A stretch of 34,369 nucleotides of DNA. Origin: an uncultured Bacteroides sp. (GTDB taxonomy: Bacteria > Bacteroidota > Bacteroidia > Bacteroidales > Bacteroidaceae). The stretch is from the NCBI RefSeq assembly GCF_905207245.1, contig NZ_CAJLKP010000066.1, positions 1-34,369 on the forward strand, in the 5' to 3' direction. Below the pieces are notes generated by a model, which ran no database searches, was not told the DNA's origin, and saw nothing but the letters and a program-made list of their open reading frames with translations. This document shows positions 23,736 to 32,236 of the stretch, piece by piece. Both the position numbers and the translations under genes were made by a program. The stretch's first letter is position 1. Each line of letters opens with the position of its first letter.

Positions 23736-25397
23736 TTAGCCCAACTGACGCTGCATCGCATGGCGAAGAGCAAAATCGTAGGCTTCATAATAATATTCGA
23801 TAAAATGCTTCCACAGAGCCTGCTCAGCCACTTGCCCGGCACGCTTGCGTATTTCTTTCACCTCAGCATCCGTCTTTGCGGAGAATGCGGAGATGGTGTC
23901 CTTGATGCCGTCAGCCACTTCGGAGTAATTGTAGTCCGAACGGTGAAGCACCTCTACTCCATCATTAATGCCATGCTGGTTCTTCAGGCTGTTCACCCAG
24001 AGTCCGAAACCGGCAAGGTCGGTTGTGATGGTGGGGACATGGAAAGCAACACTTTCCAACGGTGTATATCCCCAAGGTTCATAATAAGAAGGATAGACGC
24101 TGAGGTCTTCTCCCAATATCAAGTCGTAATATTGTTTATTGAGAATGCCATCTTTTCCGTCGAGGTAGCAGGGCACGAAAACCACTTTTACCTTGTCTTC
24201 AGGATGATTGCTCATACCCATATACTTCAGCATATCCAGCACCTGGTCGTGTGTCATATTGTGCAACCAATGGGTAATGAAAGGTACTTCCAACGGAGTA
24301 TTAAATTTTTCCTTACTCTTAAGACGCTTTTGTAAGTCGTCACGGGCATCTCCCACCCATCCGGGCACGTTGATAAACGCCAGTATATTCTTTTTCAGGT
24401 TCTTATCGCGGTTCAGGCGGTTCAGGGATTCAAGAAAAACATTAATGCCTTTATTCTTGAATTCATAACGTCCGCTGGTGCCCACAATCAGTGTATCATC
24501 ACCCATATCAGTACCCAGCAGGCAATTGGCTGTACGAAGCATAACTGCCCGCGCACGTTTACGTTTTCCGGTAAACGTAGCGCCTTTCGGTACAAAATCA
24601 TCTTCAAAACCGTTCATAAGCACTACATCGGCAGGCTTTTCAAGCAGTTCCTTACACTCATTGTTTGTTATCTCACTCACAGTCGTAAAACAGTCCACAT
24701 GGTGTGCAGTTTGTTTTTCGATGGAGTGTTTGGATTGCATATTGAGTTCCCCCGCCATCTGGTCGCCATTGTAAGCGAAGAGATAATCATAGAGCGGTTT
24801 ATCATTGCCAGCAATGGAACGTCCGATAGACGTGGCATGCGTGGTGAAAATAGTAGCGATTTCAGGAACAGCCATCTGCAGATAGAGGGCGCCCATGCCG
24901 GTCATCCACTCATGTGCCTGATAAATCACTTTATCCGTCTCCGTCAGGTTATAGCGATAAAAGCTCTCTACCACCTTTCCGGCAGCATACGAAAACATAG
25001 ATGCTTCGTCATAATCACCGTATGCATGCAATGAATCCACTTGATAGTGGTTCCACATTTCTGTATATATATCATCTTTCTGTGCGAAAAACGGTTGGAA
25101 ATCAACCAATATAACGATGGGATTGCCCGGAATGTTCCAGCGTCCTACGCGGACGGAAAGGTTATCTTTTTCGGCTGCATGCTTTCTCCATGCTGCACAA
25201 AGGTTGTCGGACTCGATAAACAGAGGGTTCTCTTTCCCTTGCCAAAAATCAGGTCCTATAAAAAACAATCTATCATGAAATTTTGCCTGCAATGTATTCG
25301 CTCGCGTGGACAAAACCGTATAGATACCTCCAACCTTATTACACACTTCCCAGCTAGACTCGAAGATGTAGTCGGGGGTTAACAGCTCTTTAGTCAT
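23736..25397 (-). CDS. Glycogen synthase of the eukaryotic-like GT3 family
   Basis: Transfers glucose, in the GT3 family from UDP-glucose, to the growing alpha-1,4-glucan. Seen: N-terminal FESSWEVCNKVGGIYTVLSTRA, which matches yeast and animal glycogen synthase, HEWMTGMGALYLQ, TTHATSIGRSIAG and the C-terminal donor-site glutamate region YPSYYEPWGYTPLE. The 553-residue length is shorter than the eukaryotic enzymes and lacks their regulatory tail. It is not the ADP-glucose GlgA (GT5) type. First gene of the pair with glgP. Confidence 0.92.
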   Translation of the reverse strand: MTKELLTPDYIFESSWEVCNKVGGIYTVLSTRANTLQAKFHDRLFFIGPDFWQGKENPLFIESDNLCAAWRKHAAEKDNLSVRVGRWNIPGNPIVILVDFQPFFAQKDDIYTEMWNHYQVDSLHAYGDYDEASMFSYAAGKVVESFYRYNLTETDKVIYQAHEWMTGMGALYLQMAVPEIATIFTTHATSIGRSIAGNDKPLYDYLFAYNGDQMAGELNMQSKHSIEKQTAHHVDCFTTVSEITNNECKELLEKPADVVLMNGFEDDFVPKGATFTGKRKRARAVMLRTANCLLGTDMGDDTLIVGTSGRYEFKNKGINVFLESLNRLNRDKNLKKNILAFINVPGWVGDARDDLQKRLKSKEKFNTPLEVPFITHWLHNMTHDQVLDMLKYMGMSNHPEDKVKVVFVPCYLDGKDGILNKQYYDLILGEDLSVYPSYYEPWGYTPLESVAFHVPTITTDLAGFGLWVNSLKNQHGINDGVEVLHRSDYNYSEVADGIKDTISAFSAKTDAEVKEIRKRAGQVAEQALWKHFIEYYYEAYDFALRHAMQRQLG

Positions 25398-25431
25398 ATT
25401 ACTTTTAATCTCTATTACTTAATACCGGGTG

Positions 25432-25439
25432 CAAAAGTA
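25432..25439 (-). promoter_or_regulatory. -7 element of the glycogen synthase-glgP operon
   Basis: TACTTTTG on the minus strand, 35 nt before the start codon, fits TAnnTTTG. No clear TTTG lies at -33. Confidence 0.5.
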
Positions 25440-25539
25440 CGCATTATTCTTTGAAAAATAGCCTATTAATCGAAAAAACTAATGAAATATGCATAAACAA
25501 TCGTTTGCGGAATAGGCTGGTTGAAACGGACTTGCCTTC

Positions 25540-25692
25540 TCAAATGCCACACTTCAATGAGCAGAATGCCGCACTTCGACGGATATAATGCCACACTTGG
25601 GAGGTTGCAATGCCTCACATTTGAAGCGTTGAAGTGTGGCATTCTTATCAATGAAGTGTGGCATTTGAAACAATGGAGGCCGTATTTGAAAC
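25540..25692. repeat. 22-bp-period palindromic array
   Basis: The motif AATGCCACACTTC (with small changes) starts at 25543, 25565, 25587 and 25609 in plus orientation and appears inverted (GAAGTGTGGCATT) at 25631 and 25653. A degenerate copy lies near 25675. Every step is exactly 22 bp. The outer 43 bp on each side (25540-25582 and 25627-25669) are near-perfect inverse complements, so the block can fold as a long hairpin. It fills the gap between the V-ATPase operon terminator and the glycogen synthase promoter. No open reading frame fits it. Confidence 0.85.
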
Positions 25693-25731
25693 AACAAACC
25701 CAGAGTTTGCCTGTTCCGGCAACTCTGGGTT
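25691..25731 (-). terminator. Terminator of the V-type ATPase operon
   Basis: AACCCAGAGTT-GCC pairs with GGCAAACTCTGGGTT around a 6-nt loop, with one bulged base; the minus-strand tail is TTTGTTGTTT. It lies 27 bases after the K-subunit stop. Confidence 0.75.
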
Positions 25732-25757
25732 GACAAATTTATTCTGAAATACAGTTC

Positions 25758-26222
25758 TTATGCAGTCAAAGCGCTACCAATCAAGAAGGTTGCAGCCAGG
25801 GCAACGATAGCGTAAAGTTCCGGGAATACGGCAAGGATCAGTGTGTTGCTAAATACGTCGTGACCTTGTCCGATAGCTGCGATACCATTGGCACAAACCT
25901 GTCCCTGACGGATAGCCGAGAACAAAGCAACCAATCCTAATGCAATACCTGCACCGAGGATGGCAGCAGCCTGAATACCTGTCATGTCAGGAGTAAGGAT
26001 ACCGAAAATAGTCTGGAACATAAAGTAACCTGCGAAACCATACAAACCCTGTGTACCGGGAAGTGCCGTCAATACAAGGAAGTTACCGAATGCACCGTCG
26101 TTTTTCTTCAAAGCGCCGATAGCTGCATTACCGGCAATCGTCACTCCATAGGCACTACCGATGCCAGACAAACCAATCATTACTGCGATGCCGATGTAGG
26201 CAATCAATAAATTCATTTCCAT
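25758..26222 (-). CDS. ntpK: V-type ATP synthase subunit K (rotor ring)
   Basis: Membrane rotor subunit that carries the coupling ion. Seen: four hydrophobic helices made of two fused hairpins (154 residues, the 16-kDa type); the ion-site carboxylate Glu135 in VFPELYAIV, and LPGTQGLYGF (Leu54, Thr57, Gln58, Tyr61) and RQGQV (Gln106). The first hairpin has Gln where the second has Glu, so there is one ion site per protomer. These residues line up with the Na+ ligands of Enterococcus hirae NtpK. Last gene of the operon; starts at 26222 (or at the ATG two codons later). Confidence 0.95.
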   Translation of the reverse strand: MEMNLLIAYIGIAVMIGLSGIGSAYGVTIAGNAAIGALKKNDGAFGNFLVLTALPGTQGLYGFAGYFMFQTIFGILTPDMTGIQAAAILGAGIALGLVALFSAIRQGQVCANGIAAIGQGHDVFSNTLILAVFPELYAIVALAATFLIGSALTA

Positions 26223-26266
26223 AATTTTTCGTTTTTTATTGTTTTAATTTTTAATTCTATAAATTG

Positions 26267-28072
26267 TTATTTTTTGAACGGCTTATATTCTTTGCCGCCT
26301 CCTTCGTAACCGGAATTCTTGAAGAACTCTACGAAGGTCAGACGCATGGGGTGAACCATGGCGCCCAGTACGTTCATAAAGATATTGATGGCATGGCCGA
26401 TGACGAATATCAATACCATCACAATCGGTCCGGCAATCACATTGTCGGGGCTCATACCTACCGCCAGACTGTTGAATACTCCTGCAAGAATACCTCCAGA
26501 CAGACCGAGGGCGAACAGGCGGACATACGAAAGTACGTCGCCAAGCAAACCCGTAGCCATGTTGTAAGAGTCCCACAACCCCAGTCCGATGTTCATGAAC
26601 ACGTTTTTACCGGGACTGTTAAAGAGGAATATCATAGCAGCCGCCACACCGAGGATGCACAGATGTACCGTACCACCCAGCGGCATGATTTCGGGCAACA
26701 AGGCTCCTACTCCGCAGGATACAAGCAACACAATCCAGCCGATAGTGGCCACGGCATACTTGAAGCCGAACTGTATCGCCTGATTGACTGCTTTCAGCAC
26801 CATACCGAAAAGAATCTGTATCACTCCGAGTATCAGTGAAAGCTGGAACATGGCGTTATTGTCCATAAACAAGTGTTCCTTCATATATTGCAAGAAGGGC
26901 ACATTGATGTCATAGAGGCTGACCCCGAAGAACGTACCCGTCAACATTCCGCAGAAGAATGTGGACGCGGCAAGCACCTGCACCAGTGAAAGTATCGGTT
27001 TCATTGTCGCACTGATATTCTTGGCGAACATGCGGTAGAGCGTAGCACCCAGGAAGAGGAATAGCCCGTAACCGGAGTCTCCCAGACACAATCCGAAGAA
27101 CACCATGAAAAACGGTGCGAAGAACGGTGTCAAGTCCAGTTCACTGTACTTCGGAAGCATGTAGAGTTTACATATCGGCTCGAACCAGGCAAAGAAACCT
27201 TTGTTGTTCAACAGGATAGGCACATTGTCTTCCGGCGTCGGACTGGTAATCTCATAGTAGATGTGTTGTTCGTCCAGCCACGCGGCAATCTCCTTTTCCC
27301 TGGAAGCCGGTGCCCAGCCTTGCAACAACATCAATTTCTCGCCTGCCGTAGCTTCTGTGCTCAACATTACTTTAGAGAACTCTATTTCAGTGTTCACCTC
27401 TTTCAAGGCAGCTTGCAATGAGGGTTGCTCTTTTTCAGCAAGCACGGACAGCTTCTTGTCATTGTCTGCCAAGGCCTGTTCCGTCTCTTCGCAAAGTATC
27501 TGCACACGGGTCAACGAGTAAGGGGGCAACTTCATCTGCTCTGCATCCAAGTCTACTTCTACCGCGTTTTTAGTTACAGTAATGAAATAGATACGTGAGG
27601 ATACACGATTGATAACCATTGCGTTATAATTTTCTTCCCATGTCTCGTCATAGCTACCTTCCGAACAACTGTAGAAGTTGACCGTGAAGCCTGCATCGTG
27701 CAAGCGGGCAAGACTTTCAGGTTCAAAATCCCCCCAGGGTTCCAGGGCAGCTTTCTCCTTCTGATAGTTCTGCAACTGCTGTTGCAACTTTGCCTTTTCA
27801 CTTTGCAGCACGTCCACTTCGTCCAGCACTTCCAGTCCACGGGTAGCGGAAGCAGAAGTGGTGTCCTTTGCTTCACCCAGTCCATTCAGCATTTTCAGCG
27901 TTGCCTGCAAACGTGAAGAAAGACGGATGCTATCCTGCAATTCCGCATTGTCAGCCACGCCTTGTTGCTTCTCGGCCACGTGCACTACTCCAAGTTCGCG
28001 CACTCCGTTCAGGAATGCTTCGTACTCCTTATGATATACAAGGAACGTGAGTTTCTTCATTTTTGTAATCAT
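26267..28072 (-). CDS. ntpI: V-type ATP synthase subunit I (membrane stator, a-like)
   Basis: Large stator subunit forming the ion half-channels. Seen: cytoplasmic coiled-coil half (residues 1-300, with heptad stretches such as LQSEKAKLQQQLQNYQKEKA) and a membrane half from near residue 310 with about seven to eight helices, including the conserved FFGLCLGDSGYGL and the helix LSYVRLFALGLSGG with its essential Arg. It is 601 residues long. The ATG at 28070-28072 overlaps the stop of subunit D as ATGA; the ATG four codons later (MKKLTFLVYH) is an equally good start. Confidence 0.95.
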   Translation of the reverse strand: MITKMKKLTFLVYHKEYEAFLNGVRELGVVHVAEKQQGVADNAELQDSIRLSSRLQATLKMLNGLGEAKDTTSASATRGLEVLDEVDVLQSEKAKLQQQLQNYQKEKAALEPWGDFEPESLARLHDAGFTVNFYSCSEGSYDETWEENYNAMVINRVSSRIYFITVTKNAVEVDLDAEQMKLPPYSLTRVQILCEETEQALADNDKKLSVLAEKEQPSLQAALKEVNTEIEFSKVMLSTEATAGEKLMLLQGWAPASREKEIAAWLDEQHIYYEITSPTPEDNVPILLNNKGFFAWFEPICKLYMLPKYSELDLTPFFAPFFMVFFGLCLGDSGYGLFLFLGATLYRMFAKNISATMKPILSLVQVLAASTFFCGMLTGTFFGVSLYDINVPFLQYMKEHLFMDNNAMFQLSLILGVIQILFGMVLKAVNQAIQFGFKYAVATIGWIVLLVSCGVGALLPEIMPLGGTVHLCILGVAAAMIFLFNSPGKNVFMNIGLGLWDSYNMATGLLGDVLSYVRLFALGLSGGILAGVFNSLAVGMSPDNVIAGPIVMVLIFVIGHAINIFMNVLGAMVHPMRLTFVEFFKNSGYEGGGKEYKPFKK

Positions 28073-28674
28073 GCCTCTACCTCCTTCCTATTCTCTTGAT
28101 GGGATTTCATGATTTTCTGCGATGACTTGGAGAGGTTCTCCTCGTCTTCCATGAAGCGCTTGATCTTTCGCAGAGCATCCTGATAGCCCGGAATCTGCAC
28201 TTTTTCAAAAAGGTTTACTTTTTGGGTAGTCTTCTTACGTGCATGTTCCAGCAAGCCCAGTTTGGCGACGATAAACTCCCGCTCGATAGCCGTCTGTGCC
28301 AACACCTTGAGCAAATGTATGCCGTCGGCATACCATTTGGGAGCATTGAACAAGCTGTAGGGGCGTATTTCGAAATCAACGTTTTCGAGCAGCGGCACCC
28401 GTACACCGGCAATCTTCTTTACACCGAGATGAACATCGCTGACCTTTATCAATGAGGGATCAAACTCATTCCAAAGGGCGAACATCGCTTCGTAGGCCTG
28501 GATTTCCCGTTCCAACTTCTCGTCCAGCATGGCAGCTTCCGACTTGCAGCGCTTCACTTCCATACGTAGCGCGCTCTCCTTATTCTTAATGATAGGGAGT
28601 GTACGCACCCGCACCTTCAGTTGCTTTTCCAACTGCTGGAGAGAGGTTTTATTATATTGAAACTTTATAGCCAC
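28069..28674 (-). CDS. ntpD: V-type ATP synthase subunit D (central stalk)
   Basis: Rotor axle inside the A3B3 head. Seen: 201 residues, mostly two long helices at the N- and C-terminus (YNKTSLQQLEKQLKVRVRTLP, KVNLFEKVQIPGYQDALRKI), which form the antiparallel coiled coil of this family, with the signature NLFEKVQIP. It starts at 28674 behind an A-tract repeat. It is separated from subunit B by the inserted IVP-like gene. Confidence 0.93.
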   Translation of the reverse strand: MAIKFQYNKTSLQQLEKQLKVRVRTLPIIKNKESALRMEVKRCKSEAAMLDEKLEREIQAYEAMFALWNEFDPSLIKVSDVHLGVKKIAGVRVPLLENVDFEIRPYSLFNAPKWYADGIHLLKVLAQTAIEREFIVAKLGLLEHARKKTTQKVNLFEKVQIPGYQDALRKIKRFMEDEENLSKSSQKIMKSHQENRKEVEA

Positions 28675-28676
28675 TT

Positions 28677-28709
28677 TATTAATTAAAAATTTAAAATTAA
28701 AAATTAAAG
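28677..28709 (+). repeat. A-tract repeat flanking the inserted gene, D side
   Basis: TTAATTAAAAATTTAAAATT and a second AATTAAAAATTAAAG block lie directly upstream of the subunit D start. An inverted version lies at 29111-29137 on the other side of the inserted gene. Confidence 0.55.
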
Positions 28710-28743
28710 GCTTATACTTATCACATTATACATTAATAAAAAA

Positions 28744-29100
28744 TCAAGCTGCGCATTTCATTCGCTTAACAATGGAAACAAGTAAACGAATCAAATTCAA
28801 ACAATCTTCATTAACCGATTCATAAGAATTATCATCTAAATACTCACTTTCGTGCAATAAAAGCAGCCAATATTTCGTTTCATTCGCCTCTTTCAGTGCA
28901 ATGCTTAATTTATGAATAAAATCAGCCTTGCTTTCAGCAAATTCACTCTCTTTAACCATGGCTCCTATAGCTGTTCCCGACCGAAGGACTTGCTTTGACA
29001 ACACAAACTCTTTTTTGTTTTCCTGTAAAAATCTACAAACTTTTACAATCCTAACCCCAAAAGCAACAGCCCTTTGATCAATCACGCTATCCGTCTTCAC
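28744..29100 (-). CDS. Four-helix-bundle protein (23S rRNA intervening-sequence / S23-like)
   Basis: Small basic four-helix-bundle protein of 118 residues. The family is found in 23S rRNA intervening sequences, and the Avd protein of diversity-generating retroelements shares the fold; its biochemical role in most contexts is unknown. Seen: IVP-type start (VIDQRAVAFGVRIVKVCRFL), core motif LSKQVLRSGTAIGAMVKESEFAESKADFIHKLSIALKEANETKYWLLLL. The start is GTG at 29100; a stop codon lies four codons upstream in frame, so little choice exists. It sits alone inside the V-type ATPase operon, bounded by the 9-bp inverted repeat GCGCAGCTT. Confidence 0.88.
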   Translation of the reverse strand: MKTDSVIDQRAVAFGVRIVKVCRFLQENKKEFVLSKQVLRSGTAIGAMVKESEFAESKADFIHKLSIALKEANETKYWLLLLHESEYLDDNSYESVNEDCLNLIRLLVSIVKRMKCAA

Positions 29101-29110
29101 CGCGCAGCTT
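28746..29110. repeat. Inverted repeats bounding the four-helix-bundle gene
   Basis: AAGCTGCGC at 28746-28754 (overlapping the stop codon) and GCGCAGCTT at 29102-29110 (one base before the GTG start) are perfect 9-bp inverse complements. Going outward, the A/T-rich sequence (attaataaaaaatc against aatttttaattattaat) is also largely complementary for about 15-20 more bases. Confidence 0.7.
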
Positions 29111-29130
29111 CAATTTTTAATTATTAATTT

Positions 29131-30453
29131 TTAATTTGTGGGCCAATATTGGTCCACAAGTTCTTTCTTGATATTCACTTCTTCCGGACGGAAATACTTG
29201 CCAAACAGGCTCCATGCCACGTCGAGCATCTCTGTTGTATCGAGATTGACGTCAATAGCCAGCAACTGGTTGGAGTAGTCCTTGGCAAATGCAAGGGTAC
29301 GTTCGTCGTAGTTCGTCAGGTCGAAACCATTCTCCAACTTAGTTTTTGCATTGGCAGCATCGGCGTACAGACGCACGGCAGCATTCATTACCTGCGGGTG
29401 GTCCTTACGTGTCTTCTTACCCGTAACAAGTTGTTTCAAACGGGACAGTGAACGGAACGGGTCAACAATAACCTTACCAATGTCCGTATCACGACGTAGA
29501 AACAACTGACCTTCTGTGATATAACCTGTATTATCAGGCACGGCATGTGTAATGTCGCCACCGGACAGAGTAGTCACAGCAATAATCGTAATAGAACCGC
29601 CGCTCGGGAATTGTACCGCCTTCTCGTAAATCTTCGCCAAATCCGAATAAAGAGAGCCCGGCATAGAGTCTTTTGAAGGAATCTGGTCCATACGGTTGGA
29701 CACGATAGCCAATGCGTCAGCATATGAGGTCATATCGGTCAACAATACCAAGACCTTTTCATTATTGTTCACAGCAAAATATTCGGCTGCGGTCAATGCC
29801 ATATCCGGAATCAACAGACGCTCCACAGGCGGATTTTCAGTCGTATTCATAAAGCTGACGATACGGTCGAGCGCACCGGCATTGGAGAATACATTCTTGA
29901 AGTACAGGTAGTCATCGTTCGTCATACCCATACCGCCCAGGATAATCTTATCCGTCTCAGCACGAAGTGCCACGTTCGCCATTACTTGGTTGAAAGGCTG
30001 GTCGGGGTCGGCAAAAAACGGAATCTTCTGTCCGGATACCAGCGTGTTATTCAAATCGATACCTGCGATACCAGTTGCAATCAGTTCCGACGGTTGCTTA
30101 CGACGCACCGGATTCACAGACGGACCACCAATTTCCACTTCCTGACCTTCAATAGACGGACCTCCGTCAATCGGGTCACCGAAAGCATTGAAGAAACGTC
30201 CGGCAAGCTGTTCGCTCACTTTCAGCGTAGGCGACTTGCCCAGGAATACTATCTCTGCATTGGTAGGGATACCTTCCGTACCCTCAAATACCTGCAAAGT
30301 CACATCGTCACCGGCAATCTTCACCACCTGGGCGAGTTTGCCGTTTACGGTTGCCAACTCATCATACCCTACCCCTGTTGCTTTCAGCGAGCAGGTAGCT
30401 TTCGTAATCTGAGTGACCTTGGTATATATCTTTTGAAATGCTTTTGTTGCCAT
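29131..30453 (-). CDS. ntpB: V-type ATP synthase subunit B (non-catalytic nucleotide-binding)
   Basis: Regulatory subunit of the A3B3 head, 440 residues from the ATG at 30453 (MATKAFQKIYTKVTQITKA); an in-frame upstream ATG would overlap subunit A and is less likely. Seen: beta-barrel N-terminal domain, central RecA-like domain without a canonical Walker A (the region SGQKIPFFADPDQPFNQ stands in its place, as is normal for B), and the conserved TDMTSYADALAIVSNRMDQIPSKDSMPG. It lies 10 bases behind subunit A. Confidence 0.95.
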   Translation of the reverse strand: MATKAFQKIYTKVTQITKATCSLKATGVGYDELATVNGKLAQVVKIAGDDVTLQVFEGTEGIPTNAEIVFLGKSPTLKVSEQLAGRFFNAFGDPIDGGPSIEGQEVEIGGPSVNPVRRKQPSELIATGIAGIDLNNTLVSGQKIPFFADPDQPFNQVMANVALRAETDKIILGGMGMTNDDYLYFKNVFSNAGALDRIVSFMNTTENPPVERLLIPDMALTAAEYFAVNNNEKVLVLLTDMTSYADALAIVSNRMDQIPSKDSMPGSLYSDLAKIYEKAVQFPSGGSITIIAVTTLSGGDITHAVPDNTGYITEGQLFLRRDTDIGKVIVDPFRSLSRLKQLVTGKKTRKDHPQVMNAAVRLYADAANAKTKLENGFDLTNYDERTLAFAKDYSNQLLAIDVNLDTTEMLDVAWSLFGKYFRPEEVNIKKELVDQYWPTN

Positions 30454-30463
30454 CTTATTCTTA

Positions 30464-32218
30464 TTATGCTTTACGTTCTTCAATTAATTCCTGCAACTGT
30501 TTACGGAATCCTTCGTATTCTTCGGACTTGAATTTCGAGTAGTTCATCTGCTTGCAGACATTAATCATCTTCTTGAAGTAGTCCATTACCTCATTGAAGT
30601 TATCGAATTCAAATTCCGTATGACAGATGTCGATTATCATGTTCAGGATATCTTCCTGACGTTCCATCGGAGTCACAGCGTCAATTTCGTCAAAAGCATC
30701 CTGTTGCAGGATTACGAAGTCAATCAACTCTGATTTCCAGAAAGTCACATGATATTCCACAGGCACACCGTCATCACCGAGGATGTTAATCTGTTCGGCA
30801 ATTTCCTTACCACGTTGCAAGCGGTTCTTGATTTCGTTCACCTTACCAATCCACTCACCATTGATGTGCTTCTTGATATATTCCTCAAACTCAGGATATT
30901 CGATGTATTTAGAATAAGAATCAATCGGATTCACTGCAGGATAGCGCTTCTTATCAGCACGGTCCTGTTCGAGGGCGTAAAAACAACGGGCCACCTTCTT
31001 TGTATTTTCCGTCACCGGCTCCTTCAAGTTACCACCGGCAGGAGACACCGTACCGATGAAAGTGATAGAACCCGTTTCACCATTACCCAGCACCACATAT
31101 CCGGCACGTCCGTAGAAGTTGGAGATAATAGATGACAAGTCCATCGGGAATGCATCTGGTCCGGGCAACTCTTCCATACGGTTAGACATCTCACGCAATG
31201 CCTGTGCCCAACGGGAAGTGGAGTCGGCCATCAGCAACACTTTCAGTCCCATACTGCGATAATATTCCGCAATCGTCATGGCTGTGTATACAGATGCCTC
31301 ACGGGCAGCCACGGGCATGTTCGAAGTATTGGCAATAATAATTGTACGTTCCATCAGCTTACGACCTGTATGTGGGTCAACCAGTTCAGGGAATTCCGTA
31401 AAGATTTCCACAACCTCATTGGCACGTTCACCACAGGCAGCGATGATTACGATATCCGCTTCCGCCTGTTTTGAGATGGCGTGCTGAAGCACCGTCTTAC
31501 CTGTACCGAACGGACCGGGGATAAATCCCGTACCACCTTCTACGATAGGATTAATGGTATCAATCACACGCACACCCGTTTCCAACAGTTTGAAAGGACG
31601 CGGTTTTTCTTTGTAATTCGTCATGGCGCGTTTCACCGGCCACTTTTGTATCATGTTCACATGCACATCATTGCCTTCCTCGTCAGTCAGCACTGCAACG
31701 ACATCTTCAAGGCTATACTCACCTTCGTCTACGATGGCTTTCACAGTACATACACCTTTCTGTGTGAAAGGCACCATGATTTTCAACGGTTGGAAATTCT
31801 CGTCCACCCGTCCCAACCAGGAAGCGGCTTCCACTTTGTCACCCACCTTTACCAAAGGTACAAAGTTCCATTTGCTTCCCTTATCCAGCGGATACGTATA
31901 TTGACCACGTTTCAGGAATACACCATCCATCTTGTCGAGGTCATTTTGCAGACCGTCATAGTTTTTTGAAAGCATACCCGGGCCTAATGTCACCTCAAGC
32001 ATGTGTCCGGTAAATTCAGCTTCAGCTCCCACCTTCAGTCCGCGGGTGCTTTCAAACACCTGCACGTACACATGGGTACCTACCACCTTAATCACCTCCG
32101 CCATCAACCGGTCACCGCCGGTCGAGATGTAGCAAATCTCGTTCTGCGCCACCGGGCCGTCAACGACGAGGGTTACCATGTTGGCTATAACGCCACTAAC
32201 AGTTCCTTTTGTTGCCAT
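30464..32218 (-). CDS. ntpA: V-type ATP synthase subunit A (catalytic)
   Basis: ATP-binding catalytic subunit. Seen: Walker A GPFGTGKT near residues 235-242, Walker B and catalytic region LKVLLMADSTSRWAQALREMSNRMEE, and the bulge domain between the N-terminal barrel and the nucleotide domain that marks A against B subunits. 584 residues, full length. It starts at the ATG at 32218, 18 bases after the DUF2764 gene. Confidence 0.97.
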   Translation of the reverse strand: MATKGTVSGVIANMVTLVVDGPVAQNEICYISTGGDRLMAEVIKVVGTHVYVQVFESTRGLKVGAEAEFTGHMLEVTLGPGMLSKNYDGLQNDLDKMDGVFLKRGQYTYPLDKGSKWNFVPLVKVGDKVEAASWLGRVDENFQPLKIMVPFTQKGVCTVKAIVDEGEYSLEDVVAVLTDEEGNDVHVNMIQKWPVKRAMTNYKEKPRPFKLLETGVRVIDTINPIVEGGTGFIPGPFGTGKTVLQHAISKQAEADIVIIAACGERANEVVEIFTEFPELVDPHTGRKLMERTIIIANTSNMPVAAREASVYTAMTIAEYYRSMGLKVLLMADSTSRWAQALREMSNRMEELPGPDAFPMDLSSIISNFYGRAGYVVLGNGETGSITFIGTVSPAGGNLKEPVTENTKKVARCFYALEQDRADKKRYPAVNPIDSYSKYIEYPEFEEYIKKHINGEWIGKVNEIKNRLQRGKEIAEQINILGDDGVPVEYHVTFWKSELIDFVILQQDAFDEIDAVTPMERQEDILNMIIDICHTEFEFDNFNEVMDYFKKMINVCKQMNYSKFKSEEYEGFRKQLQELIEERKA

Positions 32219-32236
32219 ATAATTATGTTATTTATT

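Noticed and set aside
25540..25692. CRISPR array
   Set aside because: Repeats are only about 13 bp with a 22-bp period, units change orientation, and no spacers of normal length or cas genes are seen.
26264..26839. 191-codon plus-strand frame
   Set aside because: Antisense to the membrane half of V-ATPase subunit I; rich in His/Gln/Tyr with no family resemblance.
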